From Clitopilus passeckerianus (Eukaryota > Basidiomycota > Agaricomycetes > Agaricales > Entolomataceae), in the NCBI GenBank assembly GCA_944990035.1, contig CALYLX010000054.1, forward strand, positions 496,001-560,000: 64,000 nucleotides of DNA, given 5' to 3'. Under the pieces are notes generated by a model, which saw nothing but the letters and a program-made list of their open reading frames with translations, had not been told where the DNA came from and searched no databases. Each line of letters starts with the position of its first letter. Position 1 is the first letter of the stretch. Of this stretch, positions 44,104 to 56,000 are shown one piece after another. The position numbers were made by a program, and so were the translations under genes.

Positions 44104-44859
44104 TCATTTACCAGCAGCGATGGGTCCGTACACCGATTCTATCACCAACGCAGGCTTGCTCCTGACACCTGATGTATCGCTTTCCTCTGCAGGACAATAG
44201 TATGCGACCAGATAGCTACGAGCATTCAGGCACTACTGTACGTCAGCCAGATACTCGTTAGACGAGCCTCAACACGCACCGTCCATTCGTGACCTTCTTT
44301 AACCCTATAATTCCATCTATACTCCTGTCCATCAGAGGCCGTGAATTGGCGAACTTTGGAACTAATTGGCGGTCAATACAGATGTGAGCACTTCGGTAAG
44401 GGTACGTACTCACCTGCCCAAGGTGGACAATTTCGTTAGGTAGCTTTTCAAGGGAACCGATGTTTTCAGAGTATTCAGGGTTCCCAGACGATTATCCTTG
44501 GTGAAGGTAATTGCAACGAGAGGCTTCGTGTCCGAATACGTATATGTCCTGTCGAATATTGTATACACCGTCTGCGTATCGTCGCGAGCAGTGCATCGAT
44601 AATTGTAACTCAGTTGGTCGTTCGAGTCGATGAACTGGGTACCAGTTAAGAGGCCACTCTGATCCTCGAGCATGAAGGGCATGCCGAAGTGGCTCATTTT
44701 GGGGAGGGCAAGGAGGGTGGAGAAAGGATCGCACATTCTGGCTTCCGCACTCGCCTTATACCTTGCGGGGAGTCTTTTCACACTCCTGAATTCGTCGAGC
44801 ACAGCAGACGCACGGACCGAACGTTCCCAGCTACAATAGTCAGCCATGCGCTTATACAT
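44104..44859 (-). CDS. DUF6593 domain protein
   Basis: Exons join as a single beta-rich domain: MPFMLEDQSGLLTGTQF, SYNYRCTARDDTQTVYTIF, LVAITFTKDNRLGTLNT, VPLKSYLTKLSTLG, then SKVRQFTASDGQEYRWNY and, after an intron with acceptor ACAGTAG, a last exon ending SVYGPIAAGK with TGA at 44104-44106. The string FTASDGQEYRW with a preceding basic strand is the signature of the basidiomycete DUF6593 family, whose function is unknown. The upstream ATG at 44859 adds some 55 residues of low similarity; a start at 44697 or 44682 would give the usual family length and may be the true one. Confidence 0.72.
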
Positions 44860-45832
44860 AGATCTGGATGGTTCTAGGACTCAGCACCGCCTAAAAATCT
44901 GACGGCAGACGTGTGGGAGGTGGATCTCTTTTGCGCAAAGATATCGGCAATAAGCATAGGTTTAGTAATTGACCCCCCACGTCCGGCTCGGGATCAATCA
45001 CGACCTATAGCCGACCACAACGCTGAATTTCAAATCCCTTATTAGGAGCAAGGTTTGCCTTTCAAGCACCAGACTTTGCATGTGCGGGGCTAAAGTCCGC
45101 CGGTTTTATCATATCGTCGTCATGCGGCTTCAGTCAGGAAAGGGACCGTTTCCATCGTAAGAAATTTCCGAGACAGAAAGAAAGCCCGAGACCACCTCGA
45201 CGAGGCGAAAAGGTTTTAAATGTCATATTCCCGGCCTTTTCCGACGAATTATGCATCACCGAGTGGCCACCACGTTTGTAGGGGAATAGGATCAGTTTGA
45301 GGTTACAAAGGAAAAACTCAGCACCACGGCGGACGCTTTAAAGTTGTACATCTTGCCTTAACAATCTATCCTTATGCTTAGCATGAACGTGTCGTTGGAG
45401 GAGCCATATGAGTATTTGGCTCGTATACGACTCCCTGAGTAAGTGAATTTCTGAGTACGGCCGTGCGCTGGTGAAAACAAGGCAACATCCATTCATCCAG
45501 TCAATTTCGTTCATCACATCGAGTGTAATCGGTAGCGAATGCTCGGACGTCATGAGAAAGTCCTGGTGATATCATCAGTCGGCCGAACGAACAAAAATGC
45601 CATGAGATCCGCTTTGCTTCAAGGGATTTCTGAGTCCCGAACGAGATTCCCTATGCATTCGAGCGACCGAAGTACTAGAGGCGCTAAATTACCTGCATTA
45701 CTCAAGCATTACTTGCCGCCACCGTTTTGAGTGAACATTGCATCACGAAAAGAACAATATTATACATTCAGCTTGAATCTGCCCTACAGTACAAATAAGC
45801 TGGTTTTCAAAGGTTTTGGAAAATCTTTGCTT
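44860..45832. other. intergenic, no gene seen
   Basis: Upstream region of the DUF6593 gene and 3' flank of the phosphatase gene; frames are short and without domains. Confidence 0.4.
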
Positions 45833-46909
45833 CTAATTAGATTTCACAAGGAGATTCTCGCGGATTTTGACTATATCGGCATCCGTCAGCCCAACAAACT
45901 CCTTCAAATACCCCTCCACACCGCCGAACGTCTTCCGAAATTCGACCAGCGTAGCATCCATTGTCTCCTTTCTAAGAAATGGTTGGTACTGGAAGATGTT
46001 AAACACTCGATGGACCTACCGGGAGCTTCCCATCTTCTGGAAGGCGGACCAATTATCACGGAATATTTGCATTTTCAAGTAACGCTCTGCCATGTGCTCA
46101 GCGACTGGTTCGAGCCCTTTCGTTGTAAGGGCATAGTCCGCTGCGATATCTTCGTCTTCGACCCTCAAAAGCTGACAAGCTGCTATTAATCATGAAACAC
46201 ATTGGATGCTTTTGGAGTGACACACCATGAGAATCAGTGCCGCAAGTAGCCCCGTTCTGTCTTTACCAGCTGTTACGAAACTATGAATACATTTGTATGC
46301 GTTAAATCTTAGCAACCACTCACCAGTGCAGTGGAAAAGGCATGGCCGGTCGGGGTTATCTCTTAGATGCTCGAAGACAGGTTTGAAGGTGGGACCTGCT
46401 CTACGTAGAGACGCCGTATACTCATCAACAAAAGTCTGACATATTGATAAGTAAGAACCTCAGATCACCAGCAATGTTTAATGAAGTACCTGCAGTTCGT
46501 TTTCTTCGTATCTCTTAAGCCTGTTTCGCTCATGTCAATGTGGTGAACACAAGAATGCGGACAAGTCCTTTTACATTAAGACAATATTTTCGGGATTGAA
46601 ACTCTCCGCGCTATGAATGGCAGGAGGCTGAACGAACTTTACGCCTTCAAGGTCAGGGGAAGTGGTATTGAACATGGCAATCTCGCGTTCAGACCGAAAG
46701 TCGAAGACTGCCTTGATGCCGAGTTCAAGGAACTGCTTCTTCCCAACGTCAGTGATTCGGTTTATCTCGCCGGAGCGGTAGATGAGGCTGGGCTTCACGA
46801 TGACGCCTTCTTGGGTCGTTGGATATCCACCAATTGTGCGGATATTGATGACCCCGTCAACGGTGACAAAAGGCGGTTCGGAGACAGCAAGAGAGGCTTT
46901 ATTCATCAT
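45833..46909 (-). CDS. protein tyrosine/serine phosphatase (Y_phosphatase3 family)
   Basis: Starts MMNKASLAVSEPPFVTVDGV, then NIRTIGGY, IYRSGEINRITDVGKKQFLE, LGIKAVFDFRSEREI. After an intron, ETQ/ELQTFVDEYTASLRRAG leads to the catalytic loop CLFHCTAGKDRTGLLAALIL (HC-x5-R as HCTAGKDR). VEDEDIAADYALTTKGLEPV follows, and a last exon ends LTDADIVKIRENLLVKSN with TAG at 45833-45835. The AGKDR loop and the helical insert are typical of the LipA/MptpB-like phosphatases (PF13350-type), which act on phosphotyrosine or phosphoinositides. No signal peptide; cytosolic. Length near 270 residues is normal. Confidence 0.86.
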
Positions 46910-47761
46910 AGAATGGAGTAAAAGGGGGTTTGGTAAGGTGGTGTAGTGGTATGAGTGGCTCGAGCCTCTGCTTATTTTATCAACCTTTGATATGACTCAT
47001 TGGTCTCCATCACCAAATTGCGCAGTTACTCAGTTATAATAGTGATATCAATCAGTGTAGCCTGAGTCAAAAGTGACAGTGCCGCAGATGTGCCACGGCG
47101 GAGGCTAAATACCTGCTCCACCAACCGTGGTTTCTGTTGAGTTGTAGCGACTCAGCATCATGGTCAGCATCATAACAGCGACACTGACATACTACTGCAC
47201 TGGGTCCTTTATCATCCTGGGGACGGTTCAGAGTACCATCAACTAATGCAAGGCAACTGGAGGTGAAATGCTATTTGGGCAAATAGAAGCAACAAATGTA
47301 GCGAGGATGGAGAAATCATCCGAGATAGCGAACGTGAGGATGGCAGAACAACAGAACTCGCCAAATCCTTGTTCTGCGTGATCAAATGATGGCTGCTTGT
47401 AACTTATTCGCTTGTTGCCGAAGGCTCTCTTCCCTACTTACATTTAACCGACTCCTTCCTACTAATGCTTGAAGGAAGAACAATGACGTTTTGACCCTCG
47501 CACCGCTTATGGGTGCTTGTGGGTGGTTTAAGCTTTTGTTTATGACGGTAGCGGTGCCCGATGGGCTGCGGGCTCTGTATGCGAGGTACCTCGTGCGTTG
47601 ATCACCGCCTGATTCCAACACGAGGCTGGGCGTTTAGATACAGCCACGAGACCTGTCCTTGTCAGTATGGGCGCTTGGTGATGACTCAAATAGGTGTGTG
47701 TTGTCGACAACGAGTTCAAGCCTCTTAACGCCCTCCCCATAGGACCTAGCTGCCCTCCCAG
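46910..47761. other. intergenic between divergent genes
   Basis: Promoter region for the phosphatase (minus) and the next gene (plus). Only short frames; none supported. Confidence 0.4.
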
Positions 47762-48709
47762 ATGTTCGAAAACGCTAAGGACATCAGAATCTTTGGGGGC
47801 GAGTTTAAAAACGTCTCGGGCGATCTATACGAGTATAATGACAATCGATATACCGCTGGCTCTTTCAACAGCAACTTTAGCTGCACCCAGGGCTCGTACA
47901 ATAACGGATTTGCTGGTATGTTTATAGATATAGGCCCATACCATATACGAGATGACACGGTTATAGGTCCATCCCATCCGAGAGGCAACTTCGAAGCGAT
48001 CAAGCGAGATGCTCATGCTCGTGCAGCAGCCATGAGAAGGAGCGCAGCAGCGATGCAAAGGAATGCAGAGGCGATGGAACGTGAGCAAGAGCAGCAAGCT
48101 AGTGGCGACCAATCTGGAGGAGCCCAGCGACCGCCTCCTCCTCCACGGATGGGAACAGAACCTACGCCGAGTCGTTATGCACCATCGGCCTTTGACAATG
48201 AAGAAGATGAAGACGATTTCCAGTCATCTGCCCCCAGGAATCACCAACCATTTTCATGGGCGCGTGGTGGCACTGATCAGCCCCAGCCTCAACGAGCCCA
48301 ACGTACACCTCGTTTCGCCCAACCACCAATGCCGTCAAGTGGCTTCGACATTCCACACACCCGTACAGCACCGCCTTACCTCGATCCCATGGGATCACGT
48401 ACGCGATTTCCTGGGTACGATTCTGAATCTCCACCGCCAGCACAGAACTGGGGACGCAACGATATGCGCGGTGGTGACCAGCCTCCAACTAAAAGGAATC
48501 TTTTCCGAGAGAACACATTCGCTGGTGCGCCTAGCGTCCAACAGCGCTCACCTTTCCTTGCGCCGGGCGGCGGAGCCATGGTCGACTCTTTCAACCAGGA
48601 TGAGACCTTTATCGAAAACTCGTTCAACAATAACGCGACATACATCGAGCAGGGGGAAGAGGAGGAGGCAGAGGTGGATTATCAACGCCGATGGGCCCCT
48701 CGGAAATAA
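47762..48709 (+). CDS. hypothetical protein with GGxFxNVxGD motif and disordered Pro/Gln-rich tail
   Basis: One open frame of 315 codons from MFENAKDIRIFGGEFKNVSG. The N-terminal motif N-A-x-D-I-x-I-x-G-G-x-F-x-N-V-x-G-D is frequent at the start of many agaricomycete proteins, where beta-rich repeats of this kind stand alone or before NACHT-type domains. An Ala/Arg/Met-rich helix follows (AAAMRRSAAAMQRNAEAMER), then a long proline/glutamine/serine-rich disordered part. A last motif FNNNATYIEQGEEEEAEVDY again resembles the first (NSFNNNATYIE). No enzyme domain. Function unknown. Confidence 0.7.
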   Translation: MFENAKDIRIFGGEFKNVSGDLYEYNDNRYTAGSFNSNFSCTQGSYNNGFAGMFIDIGPYHIRDDTVIGPSHPRGNFEAIKRDAHARAAAMRRSAAAMQRNAEAMEREQEQQASGDQSGGAQRPPPPPRMGTEPTPSRYAPSAFDNEEDEDDFQSSAPRNHQPFSWARGGTDQPQPQRAQRTPRFAQPPMPSSGFDIPHTRTAPPYLDPMGSRTRFPGYDSESPPPAQNWGRNDMRGGDQPPTKRNLFRENTFAGAPSVQQRSPFLAPGGGAMVDSFNQDETFIENSFNNNATYIEQGEEEEAEVDYQRRWAPRK

Positions 48710-48973
48710 AAAAAAACACCGTTATCACCTTGGCCGCGAGTGACTGTACTTACATGCCTTTCTCTTCGTCTTTGGGTTAGCATTGTATTTCGGAACTACA
48801 CTGTACTATAGATATCCATACTATGGCTGTCGTCGCTTGAGTAATAATATACACCACATCTCACACTTGCAGTCCGATTCCTGAGCCATCGTCGCCTTGC
48901 GTGGTTGCCTACATTGACGCCATTCCCACTTCGCATTAAACTCCCACTTTACTTAGAAAAGTGGAAAAATGAT
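48710..48973. other. short intergenic region before tRNA-Ala
   Basis: 3' flank with AAATAAAAAAAAAC directly after the stop codon; nothing else seen. Confidence 0.4.
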
Positions 48974-49058
48974 TGGACACACCCGGAATTGAACCGGGCA
49001 CCCCCCGCAAGCAGATACAATGCTAAGCGGATGTGATAACCAACTACACCATGTGCCC
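48974..49058 (-). tRNA. tRNA-Ala (AGC anticodon) with intron
   Basis: The minus strand folds fully: acceptor GGGCACA with TGTGTCC, including the G3-U70 pair that marks alanine tRNAs; D arm GTGT...ATCAC; anticodon stem TCCGC/GCGGG with loop TTAGCAT; T arm CCCGG/CCGGG with loop TTCAATT. An intron of about 11 bases sits after position 37. The 5' end is at 49058. Confidence 0.88.
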
Positions 49059-49104
49059 ATGGTTGAGGGAGAGTGTCGGTCCTCCAGAGTGGTTTTGTCC
49101 CTTG

Positions 49105-49448
49105 ATGAAGGCAGTATCTAATACGGGTCTGGATGACGATACCAGCATGCCCGCCGCTGGCCAGTTCATTGACCGCTTGGAAAACTGAAGGCCGTCGACG
49201 ATGAGGAAAGACAAATTCCTTAGTCCTGTGATGTACCCTGAAGGAGCTACAATCTCCGAATTGCCGGATGTTTACCCGGCCACGAGGCTGATCGTGGCGA
49301 GCTTGGTCTCGCCAGCGTGGAAAACCATCTGGTCCAGGGACCCACAGACGCGTTCGATTCTGTGGATGGAGAGCCAGACATGCTTGCCTTCCCCCAAGTT
49401 TCACCATCCACACAATCCTTGGACACTGGATACTTTTACGCTGAATAG
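49105..49448 (+). other. coding-like but frame-broken stretch upstream of the zinc-finger gene
   Basis: Successive short pieces read like protein but in shifting frames: MKAVSNTGLDDDTSMPAAGQ, then KAVDDEERQIP, SPVMYPEGATISELPD and RGELGLASVENHLVQGP with SVDGEPDMLAFPQVSPS, ending in TAG at 49446-49448, only 12 bases before the ATG of the next gene. Gaps between pieces are too short for introns. Either these are 5' exons disturbed by sequence indels (one break is at an AAAA run) or a decayed gene end. Confidence 0.35.
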
Positions 49449-49460
49449 TGGACCAACTTG

Positions 49461-51316
49461 ATGCCTGAGGCTAACGCGGCGACAACGGAGGCTATCTCGA
49501 AGGATGGGCCAGCCACTACTTTCCAAAAGGCTATGGATAGGTTGAACGCCGAACATCTCCTGGATGCTGGGATTCAACGTCCTTTCTACATGAAACCCTT
49601 TGACGAGGATCCTGAAGAGTACGTGCTTCATTTTCGCTGCTTCTCGTTGTGGACTTGCTAACCAACTTCGTAGACACACACTCTGGCCTCCATTGCCTGT
49701 GAAAGACGACGCCCTTATCAAAAAGCCATCTTTCTTGGGAGATGCGCAGATATTTGCATGGTCCAAGAAGCGTCGAACCCGCTCCTTGATGCTTCTGACA
49801 TCTCCCCTCACGAAATCAAATCTATTCGGTCGCTCATTGGTACGTACTTCAGATGACACTACACCAGCCAATCTTACTAAAGCACATAACCCACAGGCGC
49901 ATATTGTTTTGGACCCCCATGATGTACGCGGAGACGAAGAGCTAGATTTCAAGAAACGGGACGAAGACGGAAATCCTGTCATCAGCCTAAAGGACCTTTG
50001 TTGCGAGCCCGACCCAGACGCCGTCGAACTCAACTCCAAGGGTTTTTGGTCCGACCCCAAAAAACAGCCCGGTGAACCTCGCGTATGGCCACCACCCCAT
50101 CTTGCTGCAGCCTTGTCCAGTATTTATTCCCTGGGATCGTTAAGCCTTGAGGACGAGCCCAGACAAATACCTCCAGGAGATACTAGGGGACCTCCTCCGG
50201 AAGTCGAGGAAAGCTCCATCATACTCGAACCTCCGTCCCCGGTAGACTCTTGCCCACCAACACCGTTTCTCGTTCCGGATATGTCTCCAACCTCTACGCA
50301 GCCCACTACACCTTCGTCGGCGTCATACTTCCAGGGTACTTTCCAAAGTGTACGTGTACTGCGCTTTTTTCCTTGTCGTTTAACTAACAGTCCACCCGTA
50401 GATGCAAATGGCTGAGAATACTGGGATTGACATAGTCATCTCTGAGCCACCTGATGACACGATGTTTTCGGCTCTTCATTCACCATCTGTGACTGCAGTA
50501 CGTCCTACACCTTTCTTCTCCGCTAATGTCGTTAATGGTGTGCTTTTACAGGACTTTGAAGCACTCTCCCCCGCGAGCGCAATATGCTCGACCCCAGGCG
50601 CGCTCCCATCACCCAGCTCCTCCACAACCCTCGGCTCAGATTCCGGTCCAGAAGACCCTCCACCTGCAGTGCTACCCCCGAACCGCCATCGCCTGGAGCA
50701 GCACGCCCAAAACGCTCCCCCAGTCAAGAAGCGCCGCCACATCAGCCGTCCCAAACAGGGAATGCGCTTCAAGGCTGTGGTGTTCCCTCAAGCGAACCGG
50801 GAAACAACACCTGCTGTATCCTCTCAACCGAACCGCCGGCGGGCAACAACAGCTATTATTTCTACCACGATAACCCAGTCGTCCACTCCCGCTGCCAACA
50901 TGAATATATCCCCACTCCCCGTATCTCCTACACCCTCCAGCTCGGGCTCCTCTTCCACCTACGCACCCAGCCCATCTTCATCATCAGGACATACCATGAC
51001 TGCCATATCTTTCCCCGACGCCTCGAGTGCGACGCCCCTCGTCATCCCAGGTCTGAACGCACCCCTACCAGACCGAGACGCACGCGGTCGGCTACCCTGC
51101 GGATGGTGCACCAACACCTACAAGAACTCGCACGACTTCATACGCCATGTAAAAACGACGCACGACCCCAGTTATGCGGGCTTGAAATGCTATCTATGTT
51201 TCAAGCCACTTTCACGTTCTGATGCAGTGACACGACATCTGGTCCGGAAAGCTTGCGGGAAGAGGGCAGCTCTCCAAAGGACGCTTAAAGTCAACAAGGC
51301 GATGGATAGAACGTAG
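49461..51316 (+). CDS. C2H2 zinc-finger protein with long disordered N-terminus
   Basis: Starts MPEANAATTEAISKDGPATT and continues over short introns (after PEE, RSL, FQS and VTA). Segments include FYMKPFDEDPEE, LWPPLPVKDDALIKK, AHIVLDPHDVRGDEELDF and long Pro/Ser-rich disordered stretches. The C-terminus holds two finger-like units: LPCGWCTNTYKNSHDFIRHV followed by KTTH, then LKCYLCFKPLSRSDAVTRHL with a K-A-C end in place of the last histidine. A nuclear localisation-type KKRRHISRPK precedes them. The finger pair at the end of a disordered protein suggests a transcription regulator; the second finger is atypical. Upstream coding-like sequence at 49.1-49.4 kb may belong to this gene. Confidence 0.75.
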
Positions 51317-51670
51317 TTGAGCCAAGTTCTGTTACTTTATTGCCTTTCTATATTTCTTCCAAAATCTTGCTTTCGTTTGCTTTATACTACAACTGTATTT
51401 TTATATGTCTCGACTAAGCACAAGGTTACTATACCAGACTGTCGATATTAGGTGTACTGGAAGGGTTACAGTGAATGTATATGAGATGTTGAATTCCGTG
51501 TTGTATCAAGGAAAGAGTGATATGTAACGAAGCGGGTATCGGCGATGAGCAAGTGTGAGTCCACAGTCCGTCAAGAAGTGGGTAGAGAGCACCGAGGGGA
51601 ATGAGTGTACGAGATGCATGTATATGTATGGATAACGAAACATAAGAAGGAATGGAGGAGAGGGAGAAGA
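51317..51670. other. convergent intergenic region
   Basis: Facing 3' ends of the zinc-finger gene and the LAMTOR1-like gene; AT-rich, no gene. Confidence 0.45.
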
Positions 51671-52769
51671 TCATTCGGGCCAGCTCATACATATGGGTCC
51701 GATGTCTTGAGGGTGTAACGGTGCAGGCAAGGGCCCCTGGATCCTGGATTGTTTCGAGGCATGACCCGGCGAAGATCCAGGAGATGAGGGAGCGTGGCCT
51801 GTACCAGGCTGTTGGACCTGCAGCCGAATTAGCGAAGGGTTGGACACATGTACGCAATGCTACTCACCAAGCCGCCTGGCACACCATTGGGGTCGCCTCC
51901 ATGCTGAGCAGTTACACCCTTGTTCCCTGGTGAGTGGGAAAGCGAAGACGTTTTTGAGTTTGCAGAGTCGCCTGCGACACTGAAGTTAGTATTTTTCTTG
52001 AGTTTGGAGCGGCCTCTCCGTTCTGTTGCAGCTTCACGAGAAGTACGGCGGTTCCGTATTAGCCGAACTCCCAGTGCGCCGGAGAGTGTAGGAAGCTCAT
52101 CCCGGTGTTCCATGTCAGGAGAAACTGCTTGGTCGTGGACCTGTGAGGACGACTGTGAATTGGATCTTGAGCGTAAATGATTGTGGTTCGTATCCGGGGA
52201 GGATGAGTTCAGATGCAGTGGAGCAGCCATAGGTGCTGTAGGGTGGTAATAGCGTGGCGGATGGTTGTCTCGAAATGTTGAGGTTGAAGCTGAACGAGAG
52301 CTGGATGACCCGCTGTTGTCCTGCATCATGGCTTCAAGGACTGCACGAGGCTTGTTCCGCAGGTTGAAGGGAAAAGGAGATGCAACGTCTACCATAGCCC
52401 TAGAAAGTTTGAGTGACAGGCAAAAGAAGAAATTGGCTGTCGTGACTCACCCCTTCTTGGAAAGAACAATGTCCTGTAACCTCTCCTCGTACTTGGCTTG
52501 ATCGAAGGAACTTTCGTCCCCTACGCCTCTTGCAAGCGGGTCACTAAGGTTTAAAGCAGATTCCGTCAGCCATGCACTCCGTCCACTGGCAAAAGAACTT
52601 ACAGAACTCCTTCGCCGACGTGCGGGGCAAGAAGCCTCGTTCTTTCATCGGCAACCTCCTGCAACTTTCTCAGTCTCATAACTTCAGCAACGCATAATTT
52701 TCCACATACCTGTTCGTCTGAATCGTTCCCTAGGCAGCATTTAAAGAGCCAGCAGAAGAAAGAGGCCAT
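51671..52769 (-). CDS. LAMTOR1/Ego1-like palmitoylated membrane-anchor protein (tentative)
   Basis: ATG at 52769 gives MASFFCWLFKCCLGNDSDEQ, an N-terminal cluster of cysteines among hydrophobic residues suited to lipid attachment. ADERTRLLAPHVGE follows, then after introns SSFDQAKYEERLQDIVLSKK and GAMVDVASPFPFNLRNKP. The sequence D-E-x-T-R-L-L ... Y-x-x-x-L-x-x-I-V-x-x-K-x-G-x-M-V ... P-F-N-L-x-N-K is the pattern of fungal LAMTOR1/Meh1 relatives, which tether the Rag GTPases and TORC1 to the vacuole. The rest is a Ser/Asn/His-rich disordered tail ending ICMSWPE. The assignment rests on short motifs only. Confidence 0.5.
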
Positions 52770-53028
52770 GCATCTAAGAAGTGGCAGGCGGTTAATGAAC
52801 GAATTGGATGGATTCACGTTTGGAAGCGAAGGCCCATTAGGTAAGCGTCCGCATCTTGCCGATATGCATTTTATTGCCTCCACCATTCATCATATCACCG
52901 TCGGCGTCCTTTCGCGGGATGATATGGACAGCCTCGATTCTGAATTGGGATAAATAGATACATAGAGTTACAACGATAGATATGTGTCAAGTTACATGGA
53001 TCTTTGAGAATAAAACATTAAAACGTCG
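52770..53028. other. short intergenic region
   Basis: Upstream region of the LAMTOR1-like gene and 3' flank of the Dicer gene; no gene. Confidence 0.4.
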
Positions 53029-56000
53029 TCATTTCTGTTCAGATTGTGAGTTCTGAGGTTGTTCGACTTCGGGCTCGGGTTCAGCTGCCTTCTGCTTCAT
53101 CTTCTTCCTCTTCTTCGGGCGAGGCTTATTCCTCCGCTTCATCTCCATATAATCCATGTCCACGTTTCGCTCCTGAAGCATCTTGATAGCTTTCTCCGCC
53201 GCCATGAATTTCACCTCCTCCTGGCTCGCCTTGCCTCTATCAGGCTCCTCACAACTGGTTACCTCCTCTCCATCCACCAGAATGGTACAACGCGCATTGC
53301 CCTTAACCTTGTCAATCACATACTCGATGTCCTGGTAGTTCTTCGCCGCCCATATGGACATCCTCGAAATCGGATGAAGCACGTCAAGATCATCACGATT
53401 GGCGATTCGGTCCAAAACGTCCATGATCCCGAGCTTCGTGACTATGGCTCGCACCGTGTCCAGGTTACCCTGGCTATCGAGGTAGGCTGCTCCAATTAAG
53501 CTCTCAACCATGTCACTAAAGAACTTTGGGGCTTGAAGGCGAGTGAGCTCCGCCCAGGGGAAGATGGAGCCACGAAGAAGCGCCTCCTCGATATGTTCGT
53601 GACCACGTCGGAAACGTGCCCATGTGTTGGCGTGATCATCGAGGATACGGTGACTGGAGTGCAGGAGACACTTGTAGAGATGCATGGATTTCGACTCCGA
53701 GTCCAGCTCGTAGTTTCCAGCAGGTGTCTTCTGGGGCATGGAGGCATCCACTTCTGTCGAGTTCTTCAAGCAGATATAGGCCAGAAAATGTCCATTTACG
53801 ACTGCCGACTTGCGAAGGTGCATCTTGCCTGGACTATAGTTCTTCCCCGGTGCACGGTAGAGATAGTCGGTGACGATCATATCGAGGACGGAATCCCCTA
53901 AGAATTCCATCCTCTCGTAAGATGGTGTTTGAAGGTCATGCTCGTAGCTGACGTGCGTCAGAGCTTCAATGAGGAGATTCTTTCGCACAAACGTATATCC
54001 CAGGATAGCCTCCACATACGCCAGCTGTGGAGGCGGGTTGGGGATACAAACAACGCGAGAGAGGATGGTCGTAATTCGTGCTTCAACGGGTTCCCAGTTT
54101 TTGAGACCCAAGTCAAAAAACTTCGCGCAGGCGTAGCCATAATCCAGGCCACCATGGAGGTATGCCGCTCCAATAAGTGACTCGACGACATCAGCGAGGA
54201 CTATATCCAGGTTAGATGTGGAATGGTTAATATAGGCACAATGATGCTCACCTTTAGTTGATAGCTTCTCTTTCTTCGGTTTCTTCTTCACTTGTGGCTT
54301 CGTAGACGCCTCAGTAGCGGATGCACCAGTGACCAGATAATGAGGCTTCCACTTCTTCCCAAGCATGCGATCTAGCCACTCTGGATCAGAGACGAATACT
54401 TGGAGTGACAAAATGAATATTACCTCTGATGATCCAACGAAAGATGCTTCTGTTAACGTTCTCTTTAGCCAGCCGTACATTCGAGACCATATGATCTTTC
54501 TGCTTGGTGAGGTAACCCTCATGCCACATTGGGTATTGAGCGAAGAGCTGAATCCCGGCAACAAACTTGAGAACGGTATCCCCAAGTGTCTCGAGTCGTT
54601 GGTAGTTCGACCTCTCCTGTGAGGCGGGAGCAGTCATTGCTACAACCATGAGCGAAGGTGGGACGTCATAAAGCGGCGTACCAACGAAGGCATTGTCCCG
54701 CAGGGACCGTATGGTTAGGGACATCGAGAGGGAGCGGAAGATGGAAGGTAGCAGGAATGCGTATTTAATTTCGTTTGAGGATAGTAGGGCCACCGCCGAT
54801 AACTTCGGTAGGAGGAGCTTCGTCTTGGGAGGGGGCTTCGCCTCAGCCTCGGTGGGGGCGGGGGTTGGAATAAGAAAGTTGGTGCGCGCAGGGAATGCGG
54901 TAACCTCAAGTAATGGGTAGGTGATTTGGATGTCATCGAATCGTTTGTAGTATTCCCGCAGTGTGGCTTCTTCCTCTTCGTTTACCGGGTCATACCGCCA
55001 CCTGACGAACCTATATGCTTTCCCGAACTGAAAGGCCATCCTTACGAGGTAGAGGTCGTCGGGGTACGAGAACTCCTTGCCGGCTTCAGACGCATCGGCA
55101 ACATAAGAATCAATAGGCAGGCGACGGCGGTCTGTCTCCTTCCCAGCTAGCCACGCCCTGCGAGAGCTCCACAGCTCATCTTCACCTTCAAGCGGAAGGC
55201 AAAGATAGGCGAAGTCGACGTTCTCCCAATCCATACGCGATCCATTCAAGCTCCAGAACAACATCCGGGTGTAATCCCTGGCACGTTCGATTTGTTCATC
55301 GGTGAGCGAGATGGAGCCAAGTGGCTTGATGGATGTCGAAATTGGATCCTCGCCCGTGCGATAAAGGGTAGGGCCTAAGTGGTCGGGAAGCAGGATCTGC
55401 TGTGATCGATTGAATAATAGTAGAGGTGGGAGTTGGCCAATGCGAAGCTCGTACGTCCACCAAATCGGATCCTCAGTCGGTTCCCATGGATCAATTTGCA
55501 AGAGCACCTTCGCCGTCCCAGCTCGTTTCTCAACATCTTTGAGCATGTCCCGAACCTCTTCCTCTTGTTCAGGTGCTATGAGACTCGTGATGGGTAACAA
55601 ATGCTCGTTCAGGAGCTCGGCTTCGTACAGTGCTTTGTATGCGTTGAATGCTACATGTCTGTGCGCAGAGATGCGAGTCTTATAGATGCGGTCGACGGAG
55701 AAGACTCTTGTGGGGAGTGAGAGCGTCTTCGGGAGAGTGACAGCGGATCCGAATGGGCCTTGGTAGCTAGGTATGCCGATCTGAGCTCTATTGTCGAATA
55801 AATGCCATCCCTCGGGCAGTTCAGGTGGATCCGTGTCATAAATAGGACGATTATCTGCGTGCGAGCTGCTAGGTATAACGGCGCAGAAGTGCGAAAGGTG
55901 AGAAACGGCTGAATGAAGCGTGAGTAGTGCCCTGAATACGAGTTAGTTGACGTCCATTGCCTGCGATATACGGACTCACCCAGTTGAGGCCATCCTGAAC

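Noticed and set aside
48949..49413. Minus-strand frame of 154 codons
   Set aside because: It overlaps the tRNA-Ala gene and has random composition.
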